From the NCBI RefSeq assembly GCF_964273065.1, contig NZ_OZ186816.1, positions 4,159 to 68,158 on the forward strand: a stretch of DNA of 64,000 nucleotides, given 5' to 3'. Each line of letters begins with the position of its first letter. The first letter of the stretch is position 1. The position numbers and the translations under genes were made by a program. Positions 17,893-25,851 of the stretch are shown here, in pieces. The notes under the pieces were generated by a model, which worked only from the letters and a program-made list of their open reading frames with translations, had not been told where the DNA came from and ran no database searches. Source of the stretch: Nocardiopsis dassonvillei_B (GTDB lineage Bacteria > Actinomycetota > Actinomycetes > Streptosporangiales > Streptosporangiaceae).

Positions 17893-18412
17893 CGTGGGAA
17901 AGCGCCGGGGGTTTCCACTTGGTGGAAACCCCCGGGTGTGCGGACCGAATCGTGCCCGCGGTCTCCGGAGTGAGGGTCCGGAGCGCGGGCCGGGCGGGTT
18001 TCCCGGGGCGGCCCCACCATGGGGGTGGCTCTCCTTTGGCCGCGGATCCCGGGGCACCCACGACCCCAAACGGGGATATTCGGGGCGAAAACCGCGTCCG
18101 CTACTCATTGGCGAGTGTGTCATAGGAGCTTGCGCACCGACGGAAACACCCCTGGGGTTTCCAAAACGTTCCGCCGCAGCTCGAAGCCGCTATGGACCCC
18201 ACCAGGGACCCTTTACTGGGGGTGTGCCAGGAAATGCCAGCCTCGAAGCGGTGTTCCCCACCCTGCGGCTCTACGAGCTGCCATAGTGCGATTGGGAGAA
18301 CACGCCCCCTGGGGCGCACCCCTCCCATTTCACCCACCGGCCCCCGGTCGCGCCCCTCTCTCCTTCGGCGTACCCGCGGGCCCTGACCCGACCTCAACGA
18401 GGAGGTCCCTTC
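17893..18412. other. Gene-free region with perfect hairpins
   Basis: No good coding frame is visible. GGGGGTTTCCAC-ttg-GTGGAAACCCCC forms a perfect 12-bp stem at 17908-17934, and GGAAACACCCCTGGGGTTTCC (18141-18161) repeats the GGGGTTTCC word. A CCAAACGGGG/CCCCGTTT-like run lies between. Probably a terminator and a regulatory site. Confidence 0.4.
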
Positions 18413-18613
18413 ATGTCCGCTACTCACCCCACCACCGGCCACTCCTGCGAGCCCCCGACCTCCCGGCCCTGGCCGCGGGTGGTCATCGCGATCGTGGTGA
18501 TCGCCGTGGTCGTCTACGCCATGGCCACCGGCTACGACGTGGCCGCCGCCATCACGGCAGCGACCGGCGCCGGGTTCGGCGCCGTGGCGGTGGCCCGCCG
18601 GCTGGCCCACTGA
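18413..18613 (+). CDS. Small two-helix membrane protein (66 residues)
   Basis: After a Pro/Thr/Ser head (MSATHPTTGHSCEPPTS) there are two hydrophobic segments, VVIAIVVIAVVVYAMATG and AAITAATGAGFGAVAVA. An AACGAGGAGG site precedes the ATG. The next gene starts 7 bases after its stop, so the two are co-transcribed. Confidence 0.7.
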   Translation: MSATHPTTGHSCEPPTSRPWPRVVIAIVVIAVVVYAMATGYDVAAAITAATGAGFGAVAVARRLAH

Positions 18614-18620
18614 GCCGCCG

Positions 18621-19460
18621 GTGGGCGACGCCAGCTGGTCGGCCCGCCCGGTGCGGGCCCTTCTTGACCAGCAGATGCCGCTCGCCCGCTGCTCCGCGGA
18701 GGACCGGCTCAACACGCTGATCCTCCTGTTGCGCGACCGCTCCGCCACCACACCGGCGGACCTGCGCGACCACGGACGCCTCCTGGGCACCCCACCGGGT
18801 GCGATCGAGGCGATCCTGAACGGCGACATGCACACGCTGAACACCGTCCTGTGCGATTCCGGGGGGTGGCCGATGCTCGCCTCCCTGCTCGCCTACGGGC
18901 CGGGCCTGGGAGCCGACCTGGACACCCTGGCCGTCGCCCAGGCCGAGTACGAGGAGATCGCCCTGGGCGATGAGCGCGTGCGCCCCTCGCTGGCACCGGT
19001 GAACCTGTACCGGCGCGGCTACCGGGCCGCACGCCGCACCCGCACCCCAGTGGAAGAGGTCACCAACCCCAAGGCCGTCAACACGCACCCGGAGCTGGTG
19101 CAGGCCCTGACCATCCTGCGGGCCGCCCGCGGGGATCCCCCCTTCCGGGAGATGGCCACCCGGTCGGAGAAGCCCCTGCCCGGGTGGAACCCGGACGAGC
19201 ACGAGCCCCGGTCGCACACCGGCATGCGCGCGGTGATCAAGGACGGGGCCAAGCCGCGCCTGGAGGCGGTGCTGGCGTTCGTGCGCGGGTGCGGGATCAC
19301 CGACCCGCAGGTGGGCCGGGCCTGGGCTGCGGCGCACGCCCGTGCGGCGGTGCATGAGGAGCTCATGCGCTCCCGTAAGCCGCCGCCGAGTCTGGAGGAC
19401 ACCGTGGAGGAGTGGGCGGCCCGTTCCCCGACGGGCCCCAACCCCCCGCTGGGGGGATGA
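18621..19460 (+). CDS. Hypothetical helical protein (279 residues) with HTH-like N-terminus
   Basis: The GTG-started protein is mostly helical. Residues 20-75 (AEDRLNTLILLLRDRS, ADLRDHGRLLGTPPGAIEAI) look like a DNA-binding helical bundle; the C-terminal half has LVQALTILRAARGDPPFREM and a GITDPQVGRAWAAAHARAAV segment, again HTH-like. Related in layout to the regulator at 60765 (REMATRSEK resembles RQMARKAEK). A regulatory role is an inference. Confidence 0.6.
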   Translation: MGDASWSARPVRALLDQQMPLARCSAEDRLNTLILLLRDRSATTPADLRDHGRLLGTPPGAIEAILNGDMHTLNTVLCDSGGWPMLASLLAYGPGLGADLDTLAVAQAEYEEIALGDERVRPSLAPVNLYRRGYRAARRTRTPVEEVTNPKAVNTHPELVQALTILRAARGDPPFREMATRSEKPLPGWNPDEHEPRSHTGMRAVIKDGAKPRLEAVLAFVRGCGITDPQVGRAWAAAHARAAVHEELMRSRKPPPSLEDTVEEWAARSPTGPNPPLGG

Positions 19461-19475
19461 TCCGGCATTGAGGAT

Positions 19476-19515
19476 CAGGGGTGTTGCGTGCGCCATGAAG
19501 CGCGCAACACCCCTG
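19476..19515 (+). terminator. Rho-independent-type hairpin
   Basis: CAGGGGTGTTGCG pairs perfectly with CGCAACACCCCTG over a 14-base loop, 16 bases after the stop of the preceding gene. There is no T run, common in high-GC actinomycetes. Confidence 0.7.
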
Positions 19516-19576
19516 GCGAGTAAGTAGAGACCCCTTCGCCTCCCTGCCCACGCCGGGGAGCCCGCGCTGGCCTGTG

Positions 19577-19626
19577 CGCGGTACCCGGGGGCTCGCGCCC
19601 CCGGGCCCCCCGCCACGTGCGGGACC
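19577..19626. repeat. GC hairpin repeat, copy 1
   Basis: A ~48-base unit starting GTACCCGGGGGCTCGCGCCC and ending CCGCCACGTGCGGG recurs at 24871-24917. It forms a CCCGGGGGC/GCCCCCGGG hairpin plus a second stem. It is outside genes at both places. Confidence 0.7.
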
Positions 19627-19946
19627 CCGCCGCCCACCCGACGCGCGGTCCCGCCCGTGGCGGGTGGCGTGGACTGGTCGCGAACCGGCACGAAATGGGA
19701 GCCTTCCCCCTGTACCGGCCGCCGGGGAGGGCCCCGGACCCCCTTCGGGACGGGCGCCTGTCCAAGAGCCGCCCTTGACTGCGGGCGCCGTCCAGGACGG
19801 CGGCGTCGCGCTGACCTGCTACGACGAATTACCTCGGTAACAGTATTGTGCATTCATGTGCAGAGGAGGGGGCGACAAAATGTCGTTCCCGGCTCCCGGG
19901 AGAAGTGCGGAACGGCACCGGACTCGGGTATATTAATCGTCGAGAT

Positions 19947-20015
19947 CCTTCACGGTGGAGGCCGATCGGCCGCACGTGCACCGATCGGTGCGCTCGAAAC
20001 CGAACCGTGAAGGAG
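19947..20015 (+). promoter_or_regulatory. Structured leader hiding the ribosome site of membrane peptide copy 2
   Basis: CCTTCACGGT at 19947-19956 pairs perfectly with ACCGTGAAGG at 20004-20013, which overlaps the AAGGAG ribosome site (20010-20015). The loop holds three palindromes: GGCCGATCGGCC, GCACGTGC and GCACCGATCGGTGC. A TATATT -10 lies 17 bases upstream of the first arm. The design matches the leader at 8624. Confidence 0.7.
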
Positions 20016-20022
20016 ATGCCCT

Positions 20023-20154
20023 ATGGATAGGGAGCCCCGCAGGAAGTCGTGGTGGAGGATCGTCCTCGACGCCATCAGGACGCTGGGAGCGGTGGCGGCC
20101 GCCATCCGGCTCGTCGCCTGGCTGATCAGCCTGCTCGAGGGGGGTTCCTCGTAG
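20023..20154 (+). CDS. 43-residue membrane peptide under leader control (copy 2)
   Basis: MDREPRRKSWWRIVLDAIRT is a basic/aromatic head, followed by the helix LGAVAAAIRLVAWLISLLEG. Same length and head as the peptide at 8709. The start ATG lies 7 bases after AAGGAG. A conserved hairpin follows 43 bases downstream. Function unknown; toxin-like, leader-controlled membrane action is possible. Confidence 0.65.
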   Translation: MDREPRRKSWWRIVLDAIRTLGAVAAAIRLVAWLISLLEGGSS

Positions 20155-20196
20155 GGGTCCGGCTGTAGGAGCAGCCAGGACCCGCTACGAGGCGCA

Positions 20197-20245
20197 GGGG
20201 TTCGCGGTGGCGAAGGTCTGACGGGACACAGCCGCCGCGGGCCCC
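20197..20245 (+). terminator. Conserved hairpin after membrane peptide copy 2
   Basis: GGGGTTCGCGGTGG pairs with CCGCCGCGGGCCCC, followed by CTCTCGGTGTTTCTG. It matches the hairpin at 8893 in both arms and tail. Confidence 0.55.
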
Positions 20246-20440
20246 TCTCGGTGTTTCTGCCCCGAGTATACACCCCCGTGCGCGAACTACTTTCAGAACC
20301 GGCAGAAATTAATTTGCTTCCGGCTTGCTTATCACACCTCGAGGATTCCAAGAATAAAAGCAAGCGCTTTACTCTTTGCGTCGGCTCTTGCGCGGGGAAT
20401 GGGCAGGGGTCGTGGTGCGGTTGTCACACGGGGTTCCGGC

Positions 20441-20784
20441 GATGTGGATCGGGTGTGGATCGGCACCCCACACCGACCCCACACGCCGGGTTGAATGTGG
20501 GGTGAGCCGGGTCCGGGTGCCGACGGCCACAGCACGCCGCGGTTCCCTGTCTTCCTCGTCCGAGGTGCGGAGGCGCCGCCCGCCCCGCCTTTCGGGGCGT
20601 GCGGCGCCCCCCGGGACGTCCCGCAGGGACGCGGGTTCCGACCAGGCCTGGGGCGCGGGCATGGGACGGGGGCGCGTCCAGGGGACGTCCCGGCGCCGGC
20701 AGCCCCGTCCCGGGGATGTGGATCGGGTGTGGATCGGCACCCCACATCCACCCCACACGCCGGGCTGGATGTGGATCCACATCC
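20441..20784. repeat. Duplicated ~65-bp block rich in TGTGGATCG words
   Basis: Two direct copies begin at 20441 and 20715 with GATGTGGATCGGGTGTGGAT and continue through CCCCACACGCCGGG. Each has two TGTGGATCG words, close to the complement of actinomycete DnaA boxes (TTGTCCACA), and complementary CCACA words downstream that allow a hairpin. The 200 bases between hold two GGGACGTCCC palindromes. There is no gene from 20250 to 21280. Confidence 0.6.
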
Positions 20785-21059
20785 TGGTCATGGTGCCTTG
20801 ACGGACCGACACAGCCGCAGGAGGCGGGGCCTATTCGGGTGCCCGTCGAATGTCCTCGGCTTTCGCTGTGCCCTGGCGGCCAAAACGTTCGAGACGGCAT
20901 CGGGGCGGTGCGCGACACCGCATTATCCGGGCTTCCTGGCTGGTCGCCGCCGTGATTGCAGGGCTGCGCTTAAGGCACGAACTCCTGTCGGAGTCAAAGA
21001 GGCCGGCATGGGGCTCGTGGGGGGCGGGAGAACCCGGGGCAGAGCGGCACATGGTTTTC

Positions 21060-21126
21060 TGCGCGTGCATCTGCACATGCATTATAGGGTCTTTCGGCCT
21101 GATCCGCGCAGACGGAGTCAGGTGCC
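21060..21126. repeat. Conserved noncoding element, copy 2
   Basis: TGCGCGTGCATCTGCACATG, then GGCCTGATCCGCGCAGACGG, matches the element at 16881. It lies about 165 bases before hicB, so it may serve as its promoter region. Confidence 0.55.
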
Positions 21127-21290
21127 CCACCGGCAGCGGATGGTGGTGTGCTCCTCCGGGGCCTGCGATCGCCGTCGTGGCCGGAGCTGGCGGCTCTCCT
21201 TGTCAGGAGATGTTCGCTGACCTCAAAGCGCACACGGTGGCAAGGGCTCTGGGCTGCTCTGGGGGCGGGCCCGGGGTTAGGCTGCTGTGC

Positions 21291-21530
21291 ATGGAGCGCA
21301 CACTGCGGTTCGCCGCCACCTTGACCCCGGACACCGAGGTCGGAGGGTATGTCGCCGAGGCCGTAGGCGTCGGCGTGGTCTCCCAGGGCGAGACGGTCGA
21401 GGAGGCCGTGGACAACCTGCGCGAGGCGTTGGAGCTGTACTTCGAGGACGAGCCCGCCGAGCAGGCGCCTGTGGATAACCCGGCTGCACCGGTTCTGCTG
21501 ACCTCTGTGGATGTACGTTTGTCGGCGTGA
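21291..21530 (+). CDS. hicB: HicB-type antitoxin
   Basis: The 79-residue protein has the partially degraded RNase H-like HicB fold: FAATLTPDTEVGGYVAEAVG followed by GVVSQGETVEEAVDNLREAL and ELYFEDEP. HicB neutralises the HicA mRNA interferase. The stop overlaps the hicA start by 4 bases. No C-terminal DNA-binding domain is present, so autoregulation must work otherwise. Confidence 0.9.
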   Translation: MERTLRFAATLTPDTEVGGYVAEAVGVGVVSQGETVEEAVDNLREALELYFEDEPAEQAPVDNPAAPVLLTSVDVRLSA

Positions 21531-21748
21531 GCCCGTCGCACATCCCCATCACCTCCGGCCCCAGGCTCGTGCGCGCCCTGGAGCGCGCCGGGTGGGAGCA
21601 CGTGAGCACCAAAGGCGACCACGCCAAGCTCCGCAAGGGCGGTGAGCGGGTGATCGTGCCGCTGCACACCGAGCTCAAGCGCGGCACCACAGCCGCGATC
21701 CTGCGCCAGGCCGGGATGAGCCCGCAGGAGCTGCGCGACCTGTTGTGA
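21527..21748 (+). CDS. hicA: HicA-type mRNA interferase toxin
   Basis: The 73-residue dsRBD-like protein has the diagnostic GPRLVRALERAGWEHVSTKG followed by DHAKLRKGGERVIVPLHTEL, with the catalytic His in KGDHAKL, then TTAAILRQAGMSPQELRDLL. It cleaves mRNA when free of HicB; on a plasmid the pair stabilises inheritance or acts in phage defence. The antitoxin-first order is seen in many actinobacterial hic loci. Confidence 0.92.
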   Translation: MSPSHIPITSGPRLVRALERAGWEHVSTKGDHAKLRKGGERVIVPLHTELKRGTTAAILRQAGMSPQELRDLL

Positions 21749-21869
21749 GCCCCAGGGCGGCCGATCGGTCCGAGGCCAGGCCCTCAAGGACAGGGTCAAG
21801 AGCGCGGACAGACCGCGCCCCTGTGAGGAGTGCGATCGGCCTGGTGCGGCCTTGGCACATGCAACCCCT

Positions 21870-23516
21870 TCACTGGCCCTCCTCCGCGTCTTCGTCGGGA
21901 GCGGGGGCGCTCTCCTCAGCAGGCGCCGTGGGGGACTTCTGAAAGTCCTCCTCGTACCACTCCAGCGGCAGGGGCGCGGTATTGAAGGGGGCCTTCTCTG
22001 CGGCCTTGACGATCCCTGCAGGAGCAGGTCCGGTTGCCCATATCGCCGTCCCCCTGCTGTGAAGCACCTCGATGAACGTCACGCGGCTTCCGCACAGGAC
22101 CACTCCGGCGAAGTTCACCAGCGGGCCGCCAAAGCGCAATGGAGCGAACTTCACCTCACCGCCTTCAAACCTGGCTTCGTCGAAGGTCAGGGAGGCATTG
22201 CTCAACCTGGCACGTTTGAAACTCAACAGGCCAGCGGTGATCCGAAGTCCGTCGAAAGCCACGCTGCCCCGTTGGAAGCGGGCGTTGCCGAACAACATCC
22301 GGCCGCCGTCGATGCGCACGTCAGTGAAGTCCACCTCCGCTCCCTCGAACCTGCTGGCCAGGAAGAAGACCCTGCCATCCAGGACGCACATCTCGCTGAA
22401 GGACACGGACCCGCTCTGGAAGCAGGCCCGGGTGAAGTCAGCTCCACCGCTGGTGACCTGGGCCTTGTCGAACAGCACCCGGGCGCCATCGAACTCGGCC
22501 TGGGTGAAGTCGACCTCGGCGCCCCGGAAGCGGACCTCCCTGAAGTCCACGACACCGCCGGTGAACCTGGCCCCGCCGAAGCTCACCCGGCCGCCGGTGA
22601 AGTGGGCGCCGTGGAAGTCGCCGCCGTCGAATTCGACGTTGGTGAAGTCGTAGTCCTTACCGCGCCAGCGGCTGCCCTCGTCTTCCCGGAGGCGGTTGCC
22701 GATGATGCGGACGATGGTGCGTCGCACTTCGCGGGACGCGCTGTACTTCAAGAGCGTCTGGCGATACTCGGCGTTCTCCTGGGGGGTGGGGTCCTCAGGA
22801 GTCTCCATGGGGGCGGTTTCGGAAGGTATGCGCAGGTAGGCGCAGAGCACGTCGATGACCATCTGCACCAGGTCTTCGCGCTCTGGGGGTGCTTCGTCAG
22901 CCAGGTGCGCTAGGGCGTGCACTCCGCCGAGGCGGACCGCGGGCTGGTCGTCTCCGAGCTGGCCTACGGCGGTGGTGAACCGCTCGGTGAACAGCTTGGT
23001 GTTCTCGCGCTTCTCGCCGTTCTCGGTGGTCTGCTGGCGGCGGTAGGCGATCACCAGGAAGGCCACGGCTCCCAGACCGGTCACGATCGCGAAGGCGCGG
23101 GTGATGAGCCCGCTCACCTGTGAGGGCTGCAATTCCTCGGGAAGCACGATGCGGGGGGTCCCCAGGAGCCACCAGGCTCCCGCGATGATGAGCAGGACCA
23201 GGCAGATCACCGTGATCCAGGCTGCGGCGATCACCGCCCCCAGGGGCTTGTCCTTGAGGTGCCCGCGAAGCTTGAAGGCCCGGTCCGGCAGCAGGGCGAG
23301 CACGACCAGGATCGCCCCAGCCGTGCCCGCGATGACCTCGGCGGCCCGGGGCAGGGACCACAGGTGTGACCAGCCGTGGGGGAGGAGCTGTGTGCCCACG
23401 ACCAGGATCAGGGCCGCACCGAACCCCAGAGCGGCAGTGCGCCACTGGCGGCGCATGCGCTCTACCAGGGTCCCAAGACCGACGGATTTGGTGTTCAGCT
23501 CGCACACTCCCACCAC
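21870..23516 (-). CDS. Large membrane protein with pentapeptide-repeat tail (up to 548 residues)
   Basis: Two helix pairs (ALGFGAALILVVGTQLL, VITVICLVLLIIAGAWWLL) are followed by IAYRRQQTTENGEKRENTKL, the conserved AVRLGGVHALAHLADEAPPE and VRRTIVRIIGNRLRE segment, and about 40 pentapeptide units (DFTNVEFDGGDFHGAHFTGG onward), many of the form GAxVDFTxAxF. Paralogue of the 9887 gene with a much longer beta helix. The start may be GTG 23516, GTG 23507 or ATG 23456. It is convergent with hicBA. Role unknown. Confidence 0.85.
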   Translation of the reverse strand: MVGVCELNTKSVGLGTLVERMRRQWRTAALGFGAALILVVGTQLLPHGWSHLWSLPRAAEVIAGTAGAILVVLALLPDRAFKLRGHLKDKPLGAVIAAAWITVICLVLLIIAGAWWLLGTPRIVLPEELQPSQVSGLITRAFAIVTGLGAVAFLVIAYRRQQTTENGEKRENTKLFTERFTTAVGQLGDDQPAVRLGGVHALAHLADEAPPEREDLVQMVIDVLCAYLRIPSETAPMETPEDPTPQENAEYRQTLLKYSASREVRRTIVRIIGNRLREDEGSRWRGKDYDFTNVEFDGGDFHGAHFTGGRVSFGGARFTGGVVDFREVRFRGAEVDFTQAEFDGARVLFDKAQVTSGGADFTRACFQSGSVSFSEMCVLDGRVFFLASRFEGAEVDFTDVRIDGGRMLFGNARFQRGSVAFDGLRITAGLLSFKRARLSNASLTFDEARFEGGEVKFAPLRFGGPLVNFAGVVLCGSRVTFIEVLHSRGTAIWATGPAPAGIVKAAEKAPFNTAPLPLEWYEEDFQKSPTAPAEESAPAPDEDAEEGQ

Positions 23517-23581
23517 TGATGGCCTGCGGAACCAGCGTTGTCAGACCTGCTTGGGCGCCCACCGGGCTCCCGATCACGGGC

Positions 23582-24043
23582 TCAGGCCGGCGGGACGACT
23601 CTCAGGTGGCCGGCGCGGGAGCGGCGGCCCCGGCGGGACGATTGGGCCGGTTTCGCCGCTCCGTGGGCGTACTCGCTGATGTCGACCATGATCTGGGGCG
23701 CATCGGCCGGCAGGGCCTCAGCCGACCGCAGCCAGGCCTCGTGGGATCCGCGGCCGGCGAAGTGGGGGTTGACGCGGATGCGGTGGTGGTCCTCCCGCCA
23801 GGCCAGGCCGTGCTTCTTGAGCTTGGTGGTGACCCGGCTGACGTAGGTGTCGCCCACACCGATCGCGGTGGCGATGTCCTCGCGGGTGGCGTGGACCACT
23901 CCATCGGGCCCCATGGAGCCCAGCAGCAACATGAGGATGCGCAGTTCGGCACCAGAGAAGTCCAGGGAGGCGATGTGCCTCAGGACCAGGGCGTTGGTGT
24001 TGACGGCCACGTCCTCCAGCGGGACCTCGTTGGGTTCGCTCAT
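23582..24043 (-). CDS. RepL-like winged-helix protein
   Basis: The 153-residue protein has a winged helix: FSGAELRILMLLLGSMGPDG, then TREDIATAIGVGDTYVSRVT, KLKKHGLAWREDHHRIRVNP and HFAGRG. The 'NPxxFxxG' end of the wing is as in RepL-type plasmid initiators. Its start overlaps the upstream gene by 4 bases. Replication initiation or its control is inferred from fold and from the palindromes upstream of the pair. Confidence 0.65.
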   Translation of the reverse strand: MSEPNEVPLEDVAVNTNALVLRHIASLDFSGAELRILMLLLGSMGPDGVVHATREDIATAIGVGDTYVSRVTTKLKKHGLAWREDHHRIRVNPHFAGRGSHEAWLRSAEALPADAPQIMVDISEYAHGAAKPAQSSRRGRRSRAGHLRVVPPA

Positions 24044-24543
24044 CGCGGTTCACCGTCCCTTCCTAGGTCGAACTCCAGCACGGCCGGGTCCAGTAGGGCC
24101 AGGGCCTGGGCCTGCTCGTCGCTGGATCCGGCGAAGAACACCCGCGGATGCAGCTGGTACTTGCCGCGTTTGACCTGGATGACCAGGCCGATCTCGCGCA
24201 AGGTGCCCAGCAGGGTGGACACGTCGGTGCGGTGGATCCCCAGGTGTTCGGCCATCTCGGCCTGGGTCATGGCGACCAGGCCTGTGCCGCGCTCCTGTTT
24301 CAGGCCGAGCAGCAGCAGGATCAGGATCTCCCGGCGGCCCAGGTCGTAGTCCTTCACGATCCAGAACAGGGACCGGGAGACCTGTTGGAAGGCGCCGCCG
24401 ACGAAGTCGTACTGGGCGGGGCGGTCGCGGCGCTGGACGACGAGCTTGTCGCCGCGGCCGAGTTTGACGGGGTGGACGTTGGCGTCCGCGGGGGCGGCTT
24501 CGGGGGGCGGCTGGGGGCGAGCCCGGCGTGCGTGTCGGCCCAC
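24040..24543 (-). CDS. RepL/MarR-like winged-helix protein, partner of the next gene
   Basis: After a Pro-rich start, residues 50-165 form a winged helix (LGRREILILLLLGLKQERGT, MTQAEMAEHLGIHRTDVSTL, VKRGKYQLHPRVFFAGSSDE). The HPRVFFAGS end again matches the RepL type. The GTG at 24543 follows a GAGG site; a start at 24645 would put two exact palindromes (GTGCACC-aca-GGTGCAC and GTGACC-n5-GGTCAC) into the coding region, which is less likely. Confidence 0.65.
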   Translation of the reverse strand: MGRHARRARPQPPPEAAPADANVHPVKLGRGDKLVVQRRDRPAQYDFVGGAFQQVSRSLFWIVKDYDLGRREILILLLLGLKQERGTGLVAMTQAEMAEHLGIHRTDVSTLLGTLREIGLVIQVKRGKYQLHPRVFFAGSSDEQAQALALLDPAVLEFDLGRDGEPR

Positions 24544-24569
24544 GCGGACCTCATTCCAGTAGTGGCTGA

Positions 24570-24618
24570 AGTGACCGTGGTGGTCACTGTAGACCAAATA
24601 GTGCACCACAGGTGCACT
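24570..24618. promoter_or_regulatory. Two exact short palindromes before the RepL-like pair
   Basis: AGTGACC-n5-GGTCACT (24570-24588) and AGTGCACC-aca-GGTGCACT (24600-24618) lie within 80 bases upstream of the chosen start and are likely operators. Confidence 0.5.
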
Positions 24619-24651
24619 GAAACGTGGCATAGACACCACATTCACGCAGCG

Positions 24652-24753
24652 AACGTAGCGTCAGCGCTACGTTCGCCCTTCACCCGACCAGAGCCCCCGA
24701 ACGCAGTGCCAGCACTACGTTACTTCCCGGTAACGTAGTGCCAGCACTACGTT
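24652..24753. repeat. Three copies of a 22-bp palindrome (operator or iteron)
   Basis: AACGTAGCG-TCAG-CGCTACGTT (24652-24673), AACGCAGTG-CCAG-CACTACGTT (24700-24721) and AACGTAGTG-CCAG-CACTACGTT (24732-24753) share a 9-4-9 structure; changes at position 8 of the arms are compensated. They lie directly upstream of the RepL-like genes, so binding by these proteins is the simplest idea. Confidence 0.8.
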
Positions 24754-24759
24754 AGGGAT

Positions 24760-25540
24760 CGCGTTCTCGCAGCTCAGAGCGCCTCTTGCCGGGTTTGCCT
24801 CTTAGAACAGAAACCACTGCGCGCAGCATCGCCCCTAAAGGTGCGATCAGGGCTGCGCCCTGGGCTCTGGCGGTACCCGGGGGCTCGCGCCCCCGGGACC
24901 CCCCGCCACGTGCGGGAACCCGGCGCGGACACGATGTGCGCGACCTCAGGCGGCACGCGCCGGAACCCCGCCCGTTCCAGGCGTCCGTGGACTGCTTGCA
25001 GCCGGTCGTCTCTCACGCCCAGCCGCCCCCGGATTCGACCGTCGAACCGCCGGAGCAGGCGGCTCGCAGACGGCGACGAGTCGCGAGGGCAGGCCATACT
25101 GATCGCCGCAGGCGCAGAGCTGAGGACAGAGCGCTTTCCGGACGGCCTGAGCGCTGGTGAACTGCCACACAGGGGCAGCTCTTGAGCCCCCTTAGCTGAG
25201 TCGATAGCGGGACATCCCCGAACAACGTGGGTTGATGGGGCCGCTGCACACCCGGTGCCAGGCGTCTTAAGGAAACTTTTTTGGTACCCAAATTTCTGCG
25301 ATAAGTAATCGCGGAAGCCAAAAGCCCTGGTGACGATACAGCACAGAGAGTACGGTCGTCACTCTTGGTAGTCGAAGGTTCCGTTCTGACACACCCTGTG
25401 ACGCCGTGCTGGTGAGAGGGCCTATAGAGTCGTCCACGAGCGGCCCCCGCTTACGCGAGAGGGCACCCCGAGCAGTTTCTCAGGCGACTCGGGATGCCCG
25501 CAGAATCGCGCTGACTCCAGCTGACTCCAAGGGAAATCCT
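24760..25540. other. Region without a convincing gene
   Basis: It contains the second GC hairpin repeat (24871-24917) and several open frames in both strands whose composition is not protein-like. At 25276-25330 an AT-rich patch (GGAAACTTTTTTGGTACC, GATAAGTAATCGCGG) stands out and may be a promoter for the peptide genes that follow. Confidence 0.35.
24871..24917. repeat. GC hairpin repeat, copy 2
   Basis: GGTACCCGGGGGCTCGCGCC onward, ending CCACGTGCGGGA, matches the unit at 19577 with one substitution in the compared part. Confidence 0.7.
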
Positions 25541-25621
25541 ATGAGATCGAGCGATCGGATCGACACCCCCCGCCGCACCACACTCCGCATGGGCACCAGC
25601 TCCCCCCAGGGGGTGGGGTGA
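25541..25621 (+). CDS. Possible 26-residue leader peptide
   Basis: An ATG frame (MRSSDRIDTPRRTTLRMGTS) ends in TGA overlapping the ATG of the next gene (TGATG). The overlap suggests translational coupling. No clear ribosome site beyond GGGAAA; weak support. Confidence 0.3.
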   Translation: MRSSDRIDTPRRTTLRMGTSSPQGVG

Positions 25622-25779
25622 TGGGCGTGCACATGGGCCTCACCCTGGTGACCTCACTGGTCATCGCCGCCATCGCGGCCGGGCTGTGCATGGCCGACGG
25701 CAGGAGCTGGCCGACCGCGCTGCTCGTCGCGGGCGCGGCCGCGGGCGGCACCCTCGGGATCGCCTCGGCGATTCTCTGA
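25621..25779 (+). CDS. Small two-helix membrane protein (52 residues), family member
   Basis: GLTLVTSLVIAAIAAGLCMA, DGRSWPTALLVAGAAAGGTL and GIASAIL give two helices with the SWPxALL turn of the proteins at 494, 47779 and 56095. A GGGGGTGGGG site precedes the ATG. It is followed by a strong hairpin at 25786. Confidence 0.65.
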   Translation: MGVHMGLTLVTSLVIAAIAAGLCMADGRSWPTALLVAGAAAGGTLGIASAIL

Positions 25780-25785
25780 GGGAAC

Positions 25786-25823
25786 AACACCCCCACCTAT
25801 ACAATGTATAGGTGGGGGGTGTT
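25786..25823 (+). terminator. Strong hairpin after the two-helix protein
   Basis: AACACCCCCACCTATAC pairs with GTATAGGTGGGGGGTGTT (one bulged G, 3-base loop), 7 bases past the stop, followed by CTCT. Terminator likely. Confidence 0.7.
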
Positions 25824-25851
25824 CTCTACCGAAGGGTTATGGAGCTTCTGT

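Noticed and set aside
17894..18286. 130-residue + strand frame over the hairpin region
   Set aside because: It translates perfect hairpins (GGFP..) and has no ribosome site.
20251..21220. Several 80-240-residue frames across the duplicated DnaA-box-like block
   Set aside because: They read through direct repeats and palindromes on both strands with no start signal; better explained as noncoding.
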